A DNA stretch of 64,000 nucleotides from an uncultured Sulfitobacter sp. (GCF_947502895.1 NZ_CANNBM010000001.1:496001-560000); one strand, 5' to 3'. Positions 50,540-60,541 are shown, counted from the first letter of the stretch. Program-made: numbers and translations. The notes: generated by a model from the letters alone, not told the origin.

Positions 50540-51311
50540 TCGGAGCCTCCACACCAGGCAGGCACCCGCCCTCGGGGCAGCCCAACTGCTCCAACACAGC
50601 ACCCAACAGCGTCAACTGCGGGTCAAACCGCCCGCTGCGCAGGAAATTAACGGTCTGGGTGATCACCCGTGGATTGTTCATCATAAATGTATGGGTCACA
50701 GGCAGGGTCATATGTGCGCTCATCCCGTCTACACGGGTTGAAGAGACCGCAACCTTGCCGTCATCAGGCCCTGGCAGCAGGGTCGAGAAATAGGGATTAA
50801 GCGATTGGGACCCAGCGATCACCGCGAGTTCGAAATTCACCGCAGGCAGGCTGCGCGGCAATGATCCCTCGCCTGTTCCCATCTGCATTCCGGCAGGTCC
50901 ATTGATCCAGTCAAATGCAATCACGTCCTGCAATTCATCAATAATTTCGCTACCCTGATTGGGCGGCCCCAACATGACCGCGCGGCCCACACGGTCAGGT
51001 CCGACCTCGGCCACCCACTGCCGCAACAAAATACCGCCCATGGAATGGGTCACAAAATCCACCTTCGGCGTGCCACACTCGGCCACCGCAGCGGGCAACG
51101 TCTGGCGGGTCAGCTCCTCAATCGGCGCCTCGGTCGAAGGGTACCCGGGCCGCACCACGCGCCAGCCCTCAGCCTCCAGCGCCGCTTCCATTAGGGCAAA
51201 AGACGTTTCGGTGCGCGCCAGACCGTGCAGCAACACGACACAACGCGGGTCCGCCGCCAGTGCGGTGCTTGCCGCCAGACACAGGGCGGATATGATCAGG
51301 GTCAATCTCAT
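50526..51311 (-). CDS. Secreted lipase-like alpha/beta hydrolase
   Basis: A 261-residue exported alpha/beta hydrolase. A signal peptide covers residues 1-19 (ending A-L-A-A), then V-V-L-L-H-G-L-A-R-T with the oxyanion region near 25-34, and a nucleophile elbow V-T-H-S-M-G-G near 88-94. The C-terminal His in T-H-T-F-M-M-N-N completes the triad by position. It resembles the triacylglycerol lipase/EstA group. The stop overlaps phnM, so the two may share a transcript, although no functional link is known. Confidence 0.85.
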   Translation of the reverse strand: MRLTLIISALCLAASTALAADPRCVVLLHGLARTETSFALMEAALEAEGWRVVRPGYPSTEAPIEELTRQTLPAAVAECGTPKVDFVTHSMGGILLRQWVAEVGPDRVGRAVMLGPPNQGSEIIDELQDVIAFDWINGPAGMQMGTGEGSLPRSLPAVNFELAVIAGSQSLNPYFSTLLPGPDDGKVAVSSTRVDGMSAHMTLPVTHTFMMNNPRVITQTVNFLRSGRFDPQLTLLGAVLEQLGCPEGGCLPGVEAPSAKP

Positions 51312-51382
51312 GCCACGGTATGTAATACCTCTGCGCGGCGTTGTAATCCCCCAACGCTGCGTGATCCTGAAAGGGGCGCAAA

Positions 51383-51841
51383 ATGACGCCAACCGACCCT
51401 CCGCGCCTCGCCGTGCGCGCAATCATTATGCACGAAAACCGATTGCTGCTTGTCAATGCTTGGCCCACTGGCAAAAGCGATCTGATGTGCGCACCAGGCG
51501 GCGGGGTCGAGCGTGGCAGCGCCCTGCCCGACAACCTGATCCGCGAGGTATTCGAGGAAACGGGCCTGCACATCACTGTTGGAGACCCTTGTCTGGTGAA
51601 CGAATTTCATGACCCGAAAGGCAGCTTTCATCAGGTTGATGTCTATTTCCGCTGCGCCCTCACCAGCGCACCAACCCTCGATCATGGCTGGCAGGATGTG
51701 GATGATATCGTGACCGACCGCCGTTGGGTGACACGCGCGCAAATGGCCGCGCTGCGCGTCAAGCCGGACAGCCTTGCCGCTGTTGCATGGCGGGATGCGG
51801 ACGCGCCAATGTACGACCCGCTAGAACCGCTTATCGTTTAG
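51383..51841 (+). CDS. NUDIX hydrolase
   Basis: A 152-residue NUDIX protein cleaving a nucleoside diphosphate linked to another group. The NUDIX box G-G-G-V-E-R-G-S-A-L-P-D-N-L-I-R-E-V-F-E appears near 36-55 followed by E-T-G-L, with the expected G-x5-E-x7-R-E-x2-E-E spacing mostly kept. The substrate cannot be assigned. AAAGGGGCG precedes the ATG. It is divergent from the lipase gene and its stop overlaps the converging EamA gene by 11 bp. Confidence 0.87.
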   Translation: MTPTDPPRLAVRAIIMHENRLLLVNAWPTGKSDLMCAPGGGVERGSALPDNLIREVFEETGLHITVGDPCLVNEFHDPKGSFHQVDVYFRCALTSAPTLDHGWQDVDDIVTDRRWVTRAQMAALRVKPDSLAAVAWRDADAPMYDPLEPLIV

Positions 51842-52661
51842 CAGTCACCGCCCAGCCAATCCCCCCGAGAACCAGCAGCGTTGCAATTATGACCAAGGTC
51901 GAGACGGCCTCGCCCAGTAAAACCGCGCCTGCAACAATCGCGATCACAGGCACGCTCAGCTGCACCACAGCTGCCGTTGTGCCCCTCATTTGGCGCAGCA
52001 CACTGTACCAAAGCGCATATCCCAGCCCCGATGTCACCGCGCCGCACACCACTGCCAGCAACACACCCCATGCGTTGCCCGACAGGCCTGCTGCCGCCAA
52101 CAACACCGTCAGCACGGGCAGACACAACACAAAACTCGCCCCCGTTGCGGCCAGAGGGTCTAGCGCGCCCCGCCCCGCAATGCTGTAGGCAGCCCATCCA
52201 AGCCCCGCCAGTACCATGAGTGCAGCCCCCACAGGGTCTGTTCCGCTGCCACCCGCAGGCCACAGCACCAAAACCAGACCTGCAAATGCAACCCCTGCGC
52301 CCACGATCTGGCGCAGCGTCGGGGCAGCACCCGTCACGGCCGCATGACCAAACATCGTGATCTGCGTGACCCCGAACAAGATCAAAGCACCCAGCCCTGC
52401 ATCCAGTGTCAGATAGGCCAGCGAAAAGCCAACCATATAGGCGGTCAAGCTCACCGCACCTACGATCCGCGCGCGGCGCAGTAACGGCAAAGTCACTCCG
52501 CGCCACAGCGCAATCCCTCCCAGCATTGCAGCCCCCGCAGCCACACGAATAATCGCAAAGGCCGCTGGCGTCAGATGCCCGCCCTCAACAGCGGCGCGGG
52601 TCAACACCGAATTGGCAGCAAAGGCGCACATTGTCAGGGCAGTCAGCAGGATAAGTCGCAT
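51831..52661 (-). CDS. EamA/DMT family transporter
   Basis: A 276-residue inner-membrane protein with about ten transmembrane helices in two EamA repeats, like the one encoded at 24243 but not closely similar. It should export or import a small metabolite; the substrate is unknown. Typical points are N-S-V-L-T-R-A-A-V near 17 and A-V-V-Q-L-S-V-P-V-I-A in the second half. It lies downstream of nothing on its strand, and the response regulator gene ends 56 bp upstream, so it could be read from that transcript. Confidence 0.87.
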   Translation of the reverse strand: MRLILLTALTMCAFAANSVLTRAAVEGGHLTPAAFAIIRVAAGAAMLGGIALWRGVTLPLLRRARIVGAVSLTAYMVGFSLAYLTLDAGLGALILFGVTQITMFGHAAVTGAAPTLRQIVGAGVAFAGLVLVLWPAGGSGTDPVGAALMVLAGLGWAAYSIAGRGALDPLAATGASFVLCLPVLTVLLAAAGLSGNAWGVLLAVVCGAVTSGLGYALWYSVLRQMRGTTAAVVQLSVPVIAIVAGAVLLGEAVSTLVIIATLLVLGGIGWAVTAKR

Positions 52662-52717
52662 GCAATCGGCCTATCCCGCTGTTTGCGAAGGGCCAAGTCA
52701 AAACTGATGCCGCGGGA

Positions 52718-53371
52718 TCAATTAAAAATGAACTCGTCATCATCATCCAGCGTGGCCAGCAGTGCTTCCAGCGCTTTATGATCTTGGTTGGCAAATATGC
52801 TCTGCCCCATGACTTTGCTGAACTCATTCTTGAACAGTGACACAACGGTGCCTTGCACTTCATCGTCCATCAACGCGGCTGTTAGGCCCTGCCGGATCAC
52901 TTCGCGCTGATGCGCGCTCTGTGCGACCAGATCGCGGTGTTCTTGTGCGGTCTGCATCGCGCCCACCATAGCAAAGCGCAGCTGGTCTGCTGTCATAGCG
53001 TCCTTGGTCAGGAAATCATGGCAGCCACTGCGCATGGCTGTCACTGCCGTTTGCATATCACCCTGCCCTGTAATCATGATCGTGGCTGCGTCGCTGTTCA
53101 ACTCGCTCTGCTTGATATGCGCCAAGACATCCAGCCCGTCGCCTTCGGGCAGGCGGTAGTCGATCAGGATCAGGTCAAAAGTACGGGTCGCAACGGCCGC
53201 TTTCATCTGCATGATGTCACATACTTCGGTCAGGTCGACCATCAGGTCCGTGTTCCCGCTCATCCGTCTGATCCGCGCGCGGTCAAAGCTGCTGTCGTCC
53301 AGCAGCAGCGTTCTTATGATACTCGGATGCGCCCGTTCGTCAGGGCCGATAATCTCTGCAAGCAATGCCAT
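52718..53371 (-). CDS. Response regulator without DNA-binding domain
   Basis: A 217-residue response regulator. The receiver domain spans about 20-135: acidic pocket D25-D26, phospho-acceptor D71 in L-I-L-I-D-Y-R-L-P, T101 in M-I-T-G-Q-G, and K123 in F-L-T-K-D. The remaining 80 residues are helical and acidic (ending D-D-D-D-E-F-I-F-N) with no DNA-binding or enzymatic domain I recognise, so output may be by protein contact. It is preceded by the histidine kinase gene on the same strand, 176 bp away. Confidence 0.88.
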   Translation of the reverse strand: MALLAEIIGPDERAHPSIIRTLLLDDSSFDRARIRRMSGNTDLMVDLTEVCDIMQMKAAVATRTFDLILIDYRLPEGDGLDVLAHIKQSELNSDAATIMITGQGDMQTAVTAMRSGCHDFLTKDAMTADQLRFAMVGAMQTAQEHRDLVAQSAHQREVIRQGLTAALMDDEVQGTVVSLFKNEFSKVMGQSIFANQDHKALEALLATLDDDDEFIFN

Positions 53372-53439
53372 TGCGCCACTCTCCCATTTAAATCCACCAC
53401 GATCAGGATAAGGGAATAGTGGCTATCAAATCATAAATA

Positions 53440-53456
53440 CGCCCCCGTAAGAGGCG
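53440..53456 (-). terminator. Weak terminator between histidine kinase and response regulator
   Basis: On the minus strand a 6-bp stem (one G-U pair) with a 5-base loop is followed by an AT-rich TATTTATGATTTG. It is 90 bp past the kinase stop and may attenuate read-through to the response regulator gene. Low certainty. Confidence 0.35.
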
Positions 53457-53547
53457 CATTAGTTAGCAAATATTAACACCGAAATAAGATCAAATTGGCT
53501 GGGTCCAGCGGGACGTCTGCGCGCAGCTGGACAGGCGCCCGCGCAGA

Positions 53548-54285
53548 TCAGCCGCCCGCAGACGGCAGATAGACATCCACACGCAAGCCACTGGCCGCCT
53601 CACGCGATTTGGATAAATGCAGACTGCCACCGTAATGCGCAGCGATTTTGGCAACATTGGCCAGGCCCATACCCGTACCCTCAACTTCATCGCGCGGACG
53701 CAGGGTTGTCATTGCGCCAATCGCTTTGGAGTGAAACCGCGCGGGAATCCCCGGTCCGTCATCACAGACTGTCAGGCGCATCATATCACCCTCTTGCGCG
53801 GTGCTCAGGTAAATGTGGCCGACGCGCGCATGATGATGCTTTACCGCATTGCCAATCAACGCGCTGAGCATCAACAGCATGTCTTGCTGGCCCATCAGAA
53901 CATGGCCACATCCGATATTACAGCTCAGATTCATCGTATCGGGTACCAGAAGATCGCCCAACACTTCGTCGAGGGCAGCGGCAATGTCGACCCGCTCCAC
54001 ATCTTGCATCCGCCCCACACGCGAATAGGCCAACAGATCAATGAGCATCCTGTCCAGCCGCGCCGTGTGGCGGTTCATCATCTCGATAGACTGCGCCACC
54101 GATCCGCTCATCTCCACGCCAGCGCTGCGCAGATCTTCCTCAATCCACTGTGGCAGTTCGAGCAGCGCCCGTACCGAGGCACGCACATCGTGACTGATCA
54201 GATAGATAAAGTCGTTAATGTCTTGTGTGTCAGACGCCGTGATCCCCGCTGGGGCCTCGGCTTTTGCAGCAGCCATGCGCATCAT
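53548..54285 (-). CDS. Soluble histidine kinase without sensor domain
   Basis: A 245-residue kinase composed only of a HisKA-type dimerisation domain and a HATPase domain. The phospho-acceptor is His32 in L-I-S-H-D-V-R-A-S, the N box I-G-N-A-V-K-H-H-H has Asn146, and the ATP lid region shows D-D-G-P-G-I-P at 175-181 and G-T-G-M-G-L-A at 203-209. No PAS, GAF or membrane segment precedes it. Such kinases usually receive signal by protein contact. AAGGTGAG precedes the ATG. It is the natural partner of the response regulator gene that follows on the same strand, 176 bp downstream. Confidence 0.88.
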   Translation of the reverse strand: MMRMAAAKAEAPAGITASDTQDINDFIYLISHDVRASVRALLELPQWIEEDLRSAGVEMSGSVAQSIEMMNRHTARLDRMLIDLLAYSRVGRMQDVERVDIAAALDEVLGDLLVPDTMNLSCNIGCGHVLMGQQDMLLMLSALIGNAVKHHHARVGHIYLSTAQEGDMMRLTVCDDGPGIPARFHSKAIGAMTTLRPRDEVEGTGMGLANVAKIAAHYGGSLHLSKSREAASGLRVDVYLPSAGG

Positions 54286-54374
54286 TTCTCACCTTTGCTG
54301 GTCCATTGGCGTGACGCTACCATCAGATTGGTTTCTGCGCCGTTAACAGCAAATTGTGACAAGAGGTCAGATGC

Positions 54375-54402
54375 AAAAAAGAGCCCCCGATGGGAGCTCT
54401 TT
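54375..54402 (-). terminator. T-tailed terminator upstream of histidine kinase gene
   Basis: On the minus strand a 7-bp stem AAAGAGC/GCTCTTT continues past one mismatch into CCC/GGG and ends with TTTTTT. It lies 189 bp past the groEL stop. It is the end either of groESL read-through or of a separate short RNA. Confidence 0.75.
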
Positions 54403-54503
54403 ACGCTGTCGGTCAGGACAGGTCATGACCTTTGCCTTTCGGGACATTTCTCGGTGGAAGACCCTATTGGCTTTCGACCGTTTTGCTAAAGAATAAAGCA
54501 AAA
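54375..54503 (-). ncRNA. Candidate small RNA, groEL 3' region
   Basis: Roughly 130 bases on the minus strand lie between an AT-rich dyad (TTTTGCT/AGCAAAA) that could be a promoter/operator and a strong terminator. A TATAAG-like element precedes it. No known RNA family (SRP, 6S, tmRNA) is recognised. Equally, it could be a processed 3' end of the groESL mRNA. Boundaries are guesses. Confidence 0.25.
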
Positions 54504-54522
54504 TAGTCTTATATTCTCATGA

Positions 54523-54546
54523 CAAAGGGGCCCGTGGGCCCCTTTG
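54523..54546. terminator. groEL hairpin terminator
   Basis: CAAAGGGGCCC and GGGCCCCTTTG form a perfect palindrome starting 45 bp past the groEL stop. No long T tract follows in either direction, so termination may be partial. Confidence 0.55.
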
Positions 54547-54590
54547 TACTGGCGTGCTTGCACAAGTCGGCCTTACAGCCTCCTTGGTGC

Positions 54591-56237
<1,647 letters not shown>

Positions 56238-56310
56238 TTTCGAAGTCTCCTAAAATTTGTTTATGATGAGAACCGTGTCATGTGCGGCCTTGCGGCCACC
56301 TGTCCTGTGC

Positions 56311-56598
56311 TCAGGAAAGGATGCCCATGATGTCGGATTCTTTCATCATAAGCATTTCTTCACCGTCTACAGTGACCTCTGTGCCGGACCATTTGCCGAA
56401 CAGAACACGATCACCGGCTTTTACCGCTGGTGCGATCAGCTCACCGTTGTCTTTGCGTGCGCCTGCGCCCACGGAAACAACTTCGCCCTCGGAAGGTTTT
56501 TCTTTTGCGCTATCGGGAATGATCAGCCCGCCGGAAGTTTTCTCTTCGCCCTCTGTGCGTTTTACCAGCACGCGGTCGTGAAGTGGTGTTAATGCCAT
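56311..56598 (-). CDS. groES: Co-chaperonin GroES
   Basis: A 95-residue lid of the GroEL chamber. Family features: L-H-D-R-V-L-V-K-R near 6-14, the mobile loop around E-E-K-T-S-G-G-L-I-I-P near 18-28, and Y/F-G-K-W-S-G-T-E-V near 68-76. First gene of groESL, about 67 bp after the CIRCE-like element. Length normal. Confidence 0.98.
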   Translation of the reverse strand: MALTPLHDRVLVKRTEGEEKTSGGLIIPDSAKEKPSEGEVVSVGAGARKDNGELIAPAVKAGDRVLFGKWSGTEVTVDGEEMLMMKESDIMGILS

Positions 56599-56664
56599 CT
56601 TTGTAGCTCCTTGATGCTCAAAGTTATCTTTGTTGACCGGCCCTTCACCCGAAGCGACCAGCCG

Positions 56665-56691
56665 TTATCACTCACATTGGTCGAGTGATAA
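56665..56691 (-). promoter_or_regulatory. CIRCE-type HrcA operator (symmetric variant)
   Basis: TTATCACTC and GAGTGATAA flank a 9-base spacer, matching the CIRCE form TTAGCACTC-N9-GAGTGCTAA except at one position in each arm, changed in a matched way so the dyad stays perfect. It lies between the groES start and a TTGACT-N17-TACTTA promoter. Heat control by HrcA is implied; hrcA is not in the window. Confidence 0.85.
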
Positions 56692-56698
56692 CGAGCTG

Positions 56699-56727
56699 TA
56701 AGTATGGAGGAGCGGGTCGTGAGTCAA
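56699..56727 (-). promoter_or_regulatory. groESL promoter
   Basis: On the minus strand TTGACT (56727-56722) and TACTTA (56704-56699) are separated by 17 bp, a good -35 and a fair -10. The CIRCE dyad lies directly downstream over the expected start site, so a repressor there would block transcription. Confidence 0.55.
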
Positions 56728-56776
56728 CGCCTGAACACAGAAAAAATGTGCAGCCGATGAAGGCCCCATGGCAGGT

Positions 56777-57454
56777 TTAATCTGCGCCCAATACCCGAGC
56801 AGAGACAGCAACAGCTTCGGCACCTGCGGGCGTGATGCCGTAAACCCCTTTTTCGACTTTCTCGAACCAGCCGTAATGATTGCTGCGCATCATGGCCGTG
56901 GCCCGCGCCACGCCAGTCTCGCGCGCCACATCAGCGCCTTTGCACGCCCCCACCTCAAACAGGTAAACGGCGATTTTGACGGCATCCTGACGGTAGGCTG
57001 TCACCAACCCGGCGCGCGTCTGCCCGCCATCGTTGGGGTCGCCCTGCCGGCGCGCAAATTCGCGCAACAGCGTTGCGCGGCGCTTGATGTTTTTACGCGG
57101 TGCATATGGGCCAGGGTCGCAATGCACAGTGACCAAACTATCCTCCAGCCGCACTGTCATCAGACCCAGCCCCAATCGCCGCGCCAAGGCGGTATTGGCC
57201 TTTACCGCCTTATAAAACGGCTTGCCCGCCTTATGCGCCACAGCAAGATAAACATCATCACTTATTTTGAGCCGTTCAACACATTGATGAAAAAGCGCCA
57301 GCGAAAACCCCAACTTCAGCTCAACGACCACAGGGGGCTCAGCCCCGCGGATTGCCACCACATCGGCAGCCCCCACTTCGGCCTTTACGACATATCCCTG
57401 ATCTTCAAGGAAAGCCTTCACGGGCGGGTATAGATCGGTCTCGCGTATGCTCAT
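56777..57454 (-). CDS. DUF2161 family protein (putative nuclease fold)
   Basis: A 225-residue protein of the DUF2161 family, annotated in databases as a phosphodiesterase. The segment A-D-V-V-A-I-R then P-V-V-V-E-L-K-L-G near 30-50 has the D-x-n-E-x-K layout of PD-(D/E)XK nucleases. The C-terminal 80 residues include a winged-helix-like D-V-A-R-E-T-G-V-A-R-A-T-A-M-M-R-S-N. Substrate unknown. The ATG at 57454 is preferred over a TTG two codons earlier. Confidence 0.8.
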   Translation of the reverse strand: MSIRETDLYPPVKAFLEDQGYVVKAEVGAADVVAIRGAEPPVVVELKLGFSLALFHQCVERLKISDDVYLAVAHKAGKPFYKAVKANTALARRLGLGLMTVRLEDSLVTVHCDPGPYAPRKNIKRRATLLREFARRQGDPNDGGQTRAGLVTAYRQDAVKIAVYLFEVGACKGADVARETGVARATAMMRSNHYGWFEKVEKGVYGITPAGAEAVAVSARVLGAD

Positions 57455-57508
57455 GCGCAAGAGAGTATCACCATTCCCAAACCGCGCGCGACCCCCTAAC
57501 GTGGGCTG

Positions 57509-57865
57509 ATGACCCGTGACGAGATCAAATCATTTTGCGCCGCGCTGCCCCACGCCACACATGTGGTGCAATGGGGTGGATCGGACGTGTACAAAATTGG
57601 CGGCAAACTGTTCGCCGTGGTGGGGATGGGCGGCAACGCGGATGCGGTGACGTTCAAGACCTCTCATCTGGCGTTCGAAATCCTGTCTGACAGCCCCGGC
57701 CTGCGCCCCGCCCCCTATTTGGCCTCGCGCGGCCTTAAATGGATACAGCACTACGGCCCACCCGGCCTGACCGACCAGAGCCTGCGCGACCACATCCGTG
57801 CCTCTTATGATATGGTGGCCGCTGGCCTCACACGTAAACTGCGCGCCGAGTTGGGGCTGGGGTGA
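57509..57865 (+). CDS. MmcQ/YjbR family protein
   Basis: A 118-residue protein of the MmcQ/YjbR family, whose fold is known to resemble DNA-binding proteins but whose role is not settled. The region F-C-A-A-L-P-H-A-T near 9, the K-I-G-G-K-L-F-A-V-V near 29-38, and P-Y-L-A-S-R-G-L-K-W-I-Q near 69-80 are family marks. It is divergent from the DUF2161 gene across 54 bp. Confidence 0.87.
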   Translation: MTRDEIKSFCAALPHATHVVQWGGSDVYKIGGKLFAVVGMGGNADAVTFKTSHLAFEILSDSPGLRPAPYLASRGLKWIQHYGPPGLTDQSLRDHIRASYDMVAAGLTRKLRAELGLG

Positions 57866-58038
57866 GGGCGCATCCGGTCAAGTTCTGTTAGCCTGTTTTG
57901 AGGGTGCGGGATTGAGTTTAAGGGAAAAATAAAGAAGCGGTGCGGGACGTGCTGGCAGTGCAATATCTGACACGTGACACTGGCTTTGATCCTGTTATAA
58001 GGCGCGCAAACAGAGATTATTTTCCGTAGGAGCGCATA

Positions 58039-58959
58039 ATGACCACCCTCGTTTTCGGCCATAAATCCCCAGATACAGACAGCACAGGCAGCCCGATTAT
58101 CTGGGCGTGGTATCTGACCAATATCATCGGTGAAGAGGCAAAGCCTGTTTTGCTGGGCGAGCCGAATACAGAAGCCTTGTTCATGCTGGACCACTGGAAG
58201 TTGGACAAGCCCGAGATCATTTCGGATGTGGAAGACGACCAGCCTGTTGTGATCGTGGACACGAACAACCCCGCCGAGCTGCCTGCAAACGTCAACAACG
58301 CCGATATCCGCACCATTATCGACCACCACAAACTGGTCGGCGGATTGGAGACAAAAGCCCCCATTCACATGGTCATCGAACCGCTGGCCTGTACCGCCAC
58401 CATCATGTGGAAATTGATCGGCAAAGACATGGCGCAGATGCCTTCCGAGATCAAAGGCGCGATGCTGACCTGCATCCTGTCGGACACGCTTGAGTTCCGC
58501 TCGCCCACCACCACCCAAGAGGACAAGGCCATTGCATGGTCGCTGGCAGAGAGCCTTGGCATTGATATCGCTGAATATGCGGCGGCGATGTTTGCGGCGA
58601 AATCCGATGTGTCATCCTTCTCGGAAGCGGAATTGCTGCGCATGGACAGCAAGGAATACGAAGTAGACGGCAAGCAGTTCCGCGTGTCGGTGTTGGAAAC
58701 AACATCCCCCTCTGCTGTGCTGGACCGCAAGGATGCGCTGATGGCCGCGATGCCCGATGTTGCGTCCGAAGACGGTGCGGATCAGGTGCTGCTGTTCGTT
58801 GTCGATATCCTCAACGAAGAAGCGACCATGCTGATCCCCAACGAGCTGAGCAAAACAGTGGCGGAAAAATCTTTTGGTGCCACCGTTGAGGGCGATACCG
58901 TGGTTCTACCCGGCGTGATGAGCCGCAAGAAGCAGATCATCCCCAACCTCAAGGCCTGA
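58039..58959 (+). CDS. ppaC: Manganese-dependent inorganic pyrophosphatase
   Basis: A 306-residue class II pyrophosphatase of the DHH family hydrolysing pyrophosphate. The N-terminal metal motif F-G-H-K-S-P-D-T-D-S near 6-15, the central I-I-D-H-H-K-L-V-G-G near 94-103, and the C-terminal G-V-M-S-R-K-K-Q-I substrate arm are complete. Length matches class II. TAGGAG precedes the ATG and a strong terminator follows. Many roseobacters use this class in place of, or besides, the class I enzyme. Confidence 0.95.
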   Translation: MTTLVFGHKSPDTDSTGSPIIWAWYLTNIIGEEAKPVLLGEPNTEALFMLDHWKLDKPEIISDVEDDQPVVIVDTNNPAELPANVNNADIRTIIDHHKLVGGLETKAPIHMVIEPLACTATIMWKLIGKDMAQMPSEIKGAMLTCILSDTLEFRSPTTTQEDKAIAWSLAESLGIDIAEYAAAMFAAKSDVSSFSEAELLRMDSKEYEVDGKQFRVSVLETTSPSAVLDRKDALMAAMPDVASEDGADQVLLFVVDILNEEATMLIPNELSKTVAEKSFGATVEGDTVVLPGVMSRKKQIIPNLKA

Positions 58960-58981
58960 TTGCGCAACAGCTGCGCATTTG

Positions 58982-59014
58982 AAAGGCCTCCGCACAACTG
59001 CGGGGGCCTTTTTT
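58982..59014 (+). terminator. ppaC terminator
   Basis: A 13-bp stem (58982-58994 with 58999-59011, one G-U pair) with a CAAC loop is followed by more T residues about 20 bp after the stop. Confidence 0.9.
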
Positions 59015-59097
59015 GTAGCCCGCCCGCCCCACCCTTTGCATTGTGCGCCACCTCCGCTATCACCGCGCCAACACCCCTGCGCCCGAGGAGCCGCCCA

Positions 59098-59970
59098 ATG
59101 ACCCGTATCATCACCGCCCTGTCCGAGATTTCATCAGATTACGACGCCCTGTTCGTCGATCTGTGGGGATGTGTGCACAACGGTGTGGCCGCGATCCCCA
59201 GCGCGGTTGCTGCCTTGCAAGAATACCGCAAGCGCGGCGGCATCGTGATCCTTGTCACCAATTCGCCGCGCCCCCGCGCAGGCGTGACCAAACAACTGGT
59301 ACATTTCGGCGTGCCGCTGGACGCCTATGACGATATCGCCACCTCGGGCGATTCTGCGCGCTCGGCCATGTATCGCGGTGTCGTAGGCCAGAACGTCTGG
59401 CACTACGGCCCCGCGACAGACAGCCGCTTTTTCGACCCGCTGGAAATTCTGGACAATCCGGTCGAGATAACACGTGTACCTTTGGAGGAAGCAACAGGCA
59501 TTGTCTGCACTGGCCCCTTTGACGCACAGGCAGACCCTGACACATGGCGTCCCGATCTTGAAAAAGCGCTGGCACGCGACCTGAAACTGCTCTGCGCCAA
59601 CCCCGATATCATTGTGGACCGGGGCGAGGTGCGTGAATGGTGCGCAGGGGCTGTGGCCAAGCTCTATACTGAAATGGGCGGCGAGAGCCTCTATTTCGGC
59701 AAGCCACACGCCCCCATCTATGATCTGGCGCGCCGCCGCTTGCACAAACTGGGCAACGAAATCGCCGACGACCGCATTCTTGCCATCGGGGATGGTATCG
59801 CCACGGACATCAAAGGTGGCATTGATGAGGGGATTGATTCTCTCTTCATCTCGGGCGGACTGGCTGCCGCCGAGACAAAAACTGTGACCCAACCGGACGC
59901 AGAAGCCCTAAACACCTATCTGGAAACAGAAAAGACCGATCCCCCCTTCACAATAGGTCATCTGCGCTGA
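59098..59970 (+). CDS. HAD hydrolase, TIGR01459 family
   Basis: A 290-residue haloacid-dehalogenase superfamily phosphatase of the subgroup with a class IIA cap. The nucleophile motif is F-V-D-L-W-G-C-V-H-N-G near 19-29, with Asp and a W-G in place of D-G-T; motif IV G-D-G-I-A-T-D-I-K-G-G near 224-234 carries the metal Asps. Physiological substrate unknown. GAGGAG precedes the ATG. It leads the plus-strand series HAD, MaoC, RibF, YcgN, threonine aldolase. Confidence 0.88.
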   Translation: MTRIITALSEISSDYDALFVDLWGCVHNGVAAIPSAVAALQEYRKRGGIVILVTNSPRPRAGVTKQLVHFGVPLDAYDDIATSGDSARSAMYRGVVGQNVWHYGPATDSRFFDPLEILDNPVEITRVPLEEATGIVCTGPFDAQADPDTWRPDLEKALARDLKLLCANPDIIVDRGEVREWCAGAVAKLYTEMGGESLYFGKPHAPIYDLARRRLHKLGNEIADDRILAIGDGIATDIKGGIDEGIDSLFISGGLAAAETKTVTQPDAEALNTYLETEKTDPPFTIGHLR

Positions 59971-60060
59971 CCCAAATAAAGCTTGCCTTTCTGCGCCTGC
60001 GAAGTAATTAAGTTCCAAACAGGGCATCGCGCCCGTACTTTTATTACCGAGAGGGCAATC

Positions 60061-60504
60061 ATGTTGGACAATCTTCCGCGCGGCACCATCGTTATTGAAG
60101 ATATCGAAATCGGTATGTTCCGCTATCTGCGCAAGCAGGTTACGGACGAGGATATCGAGATGTTCGCGACCATCTCGACAGACCGTAACCCTGTCCACCT
60201 TGATGACGACTATGCACAGGACACGATCTTTCAGGGCCGTATTGCCCATGGGATGCTGACGGCTGGCCTGATCTCTGCCGTGATCGGAGAGCAACTGCCG
60301 GGCCACGGTACTGTATATCTTGGTCAGACGATGAAGTTCCTGCGTCCCGTGCGCCCGGGCGACACCGTGTATGCGGAGGTTAAGGTCACTGATATCGACC
60401 CCGCCAAACGCATCGTAAAGATGGATTGCCACTGCTCGGTTGACGGCAAAAAGGTGCTGGTGGGCGAAGCAACCGTATTGGCACCCTCGCGCAAGTTCGA
60501 CTGA
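60061..60504 (+). CDS. MaoC family (R)-hydratase-like protein
   Basis: A 147-residue hot-dog-fold protein of the MaoC dehydratase group, which hydrates enoyl-CoA or enoyl-ACP. The catalytic motif D-R-N-P-V-H-L-D-D near 43-51 provides Asp and His, and F-Q-G-R-I-A-H-G-M-L near 59-68 completes the site. GAGAGG sits before the ATG. The precise acyl substrate is unknown. Close to, but probably not coupled with, HAD and ribF genes. Confidence 0.9.
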   Translation: MLDNLPRGTIVIEDIEIGMFRYLRKQVTDEDIEMFATISTDRNPVHLDDDYAQDTIFQGRIAHGMLTAGLISAVIGEQLPGHGTVYLGQTMKFLRPVRPGDTVYAEVKVTDIDPAKRIVKMDCHCSVDGKKVLVGEATVLAPSRKFD

Positions 60505-60541
60505 CCTTGCACGCATCCGCGTGGGCGGCTACTCAATCGCC

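Larger units (their letters stand above)
54286..54590 (-). other. 305-bp region between groEL and histidine kinase
   Basis: No convincing protein gene. It contains, in minus-strand order, a groEL-proximal hairpin (54523-54546), a 7-bp inverted repeat TTTTGCT/AGCAAAA (54481-54503), a perfect GGTCATGACC (54421-54430), a T-tailed terminator (54375-54402), and the kinase leader. A 26-codon frame (M-S-R-K-A-K-V-M-T) ending near the terminator has only a weak ribosome site and is not called. Confidence 0.55.

Noticed and set aside
54310..54460. 26-codon peptide M-S-R-K-A-K-V-M-T upstream of the histidine kinase
   Set aside because: Weak ribosome site and it runs through a terminator hairpin; more likely non-coding.
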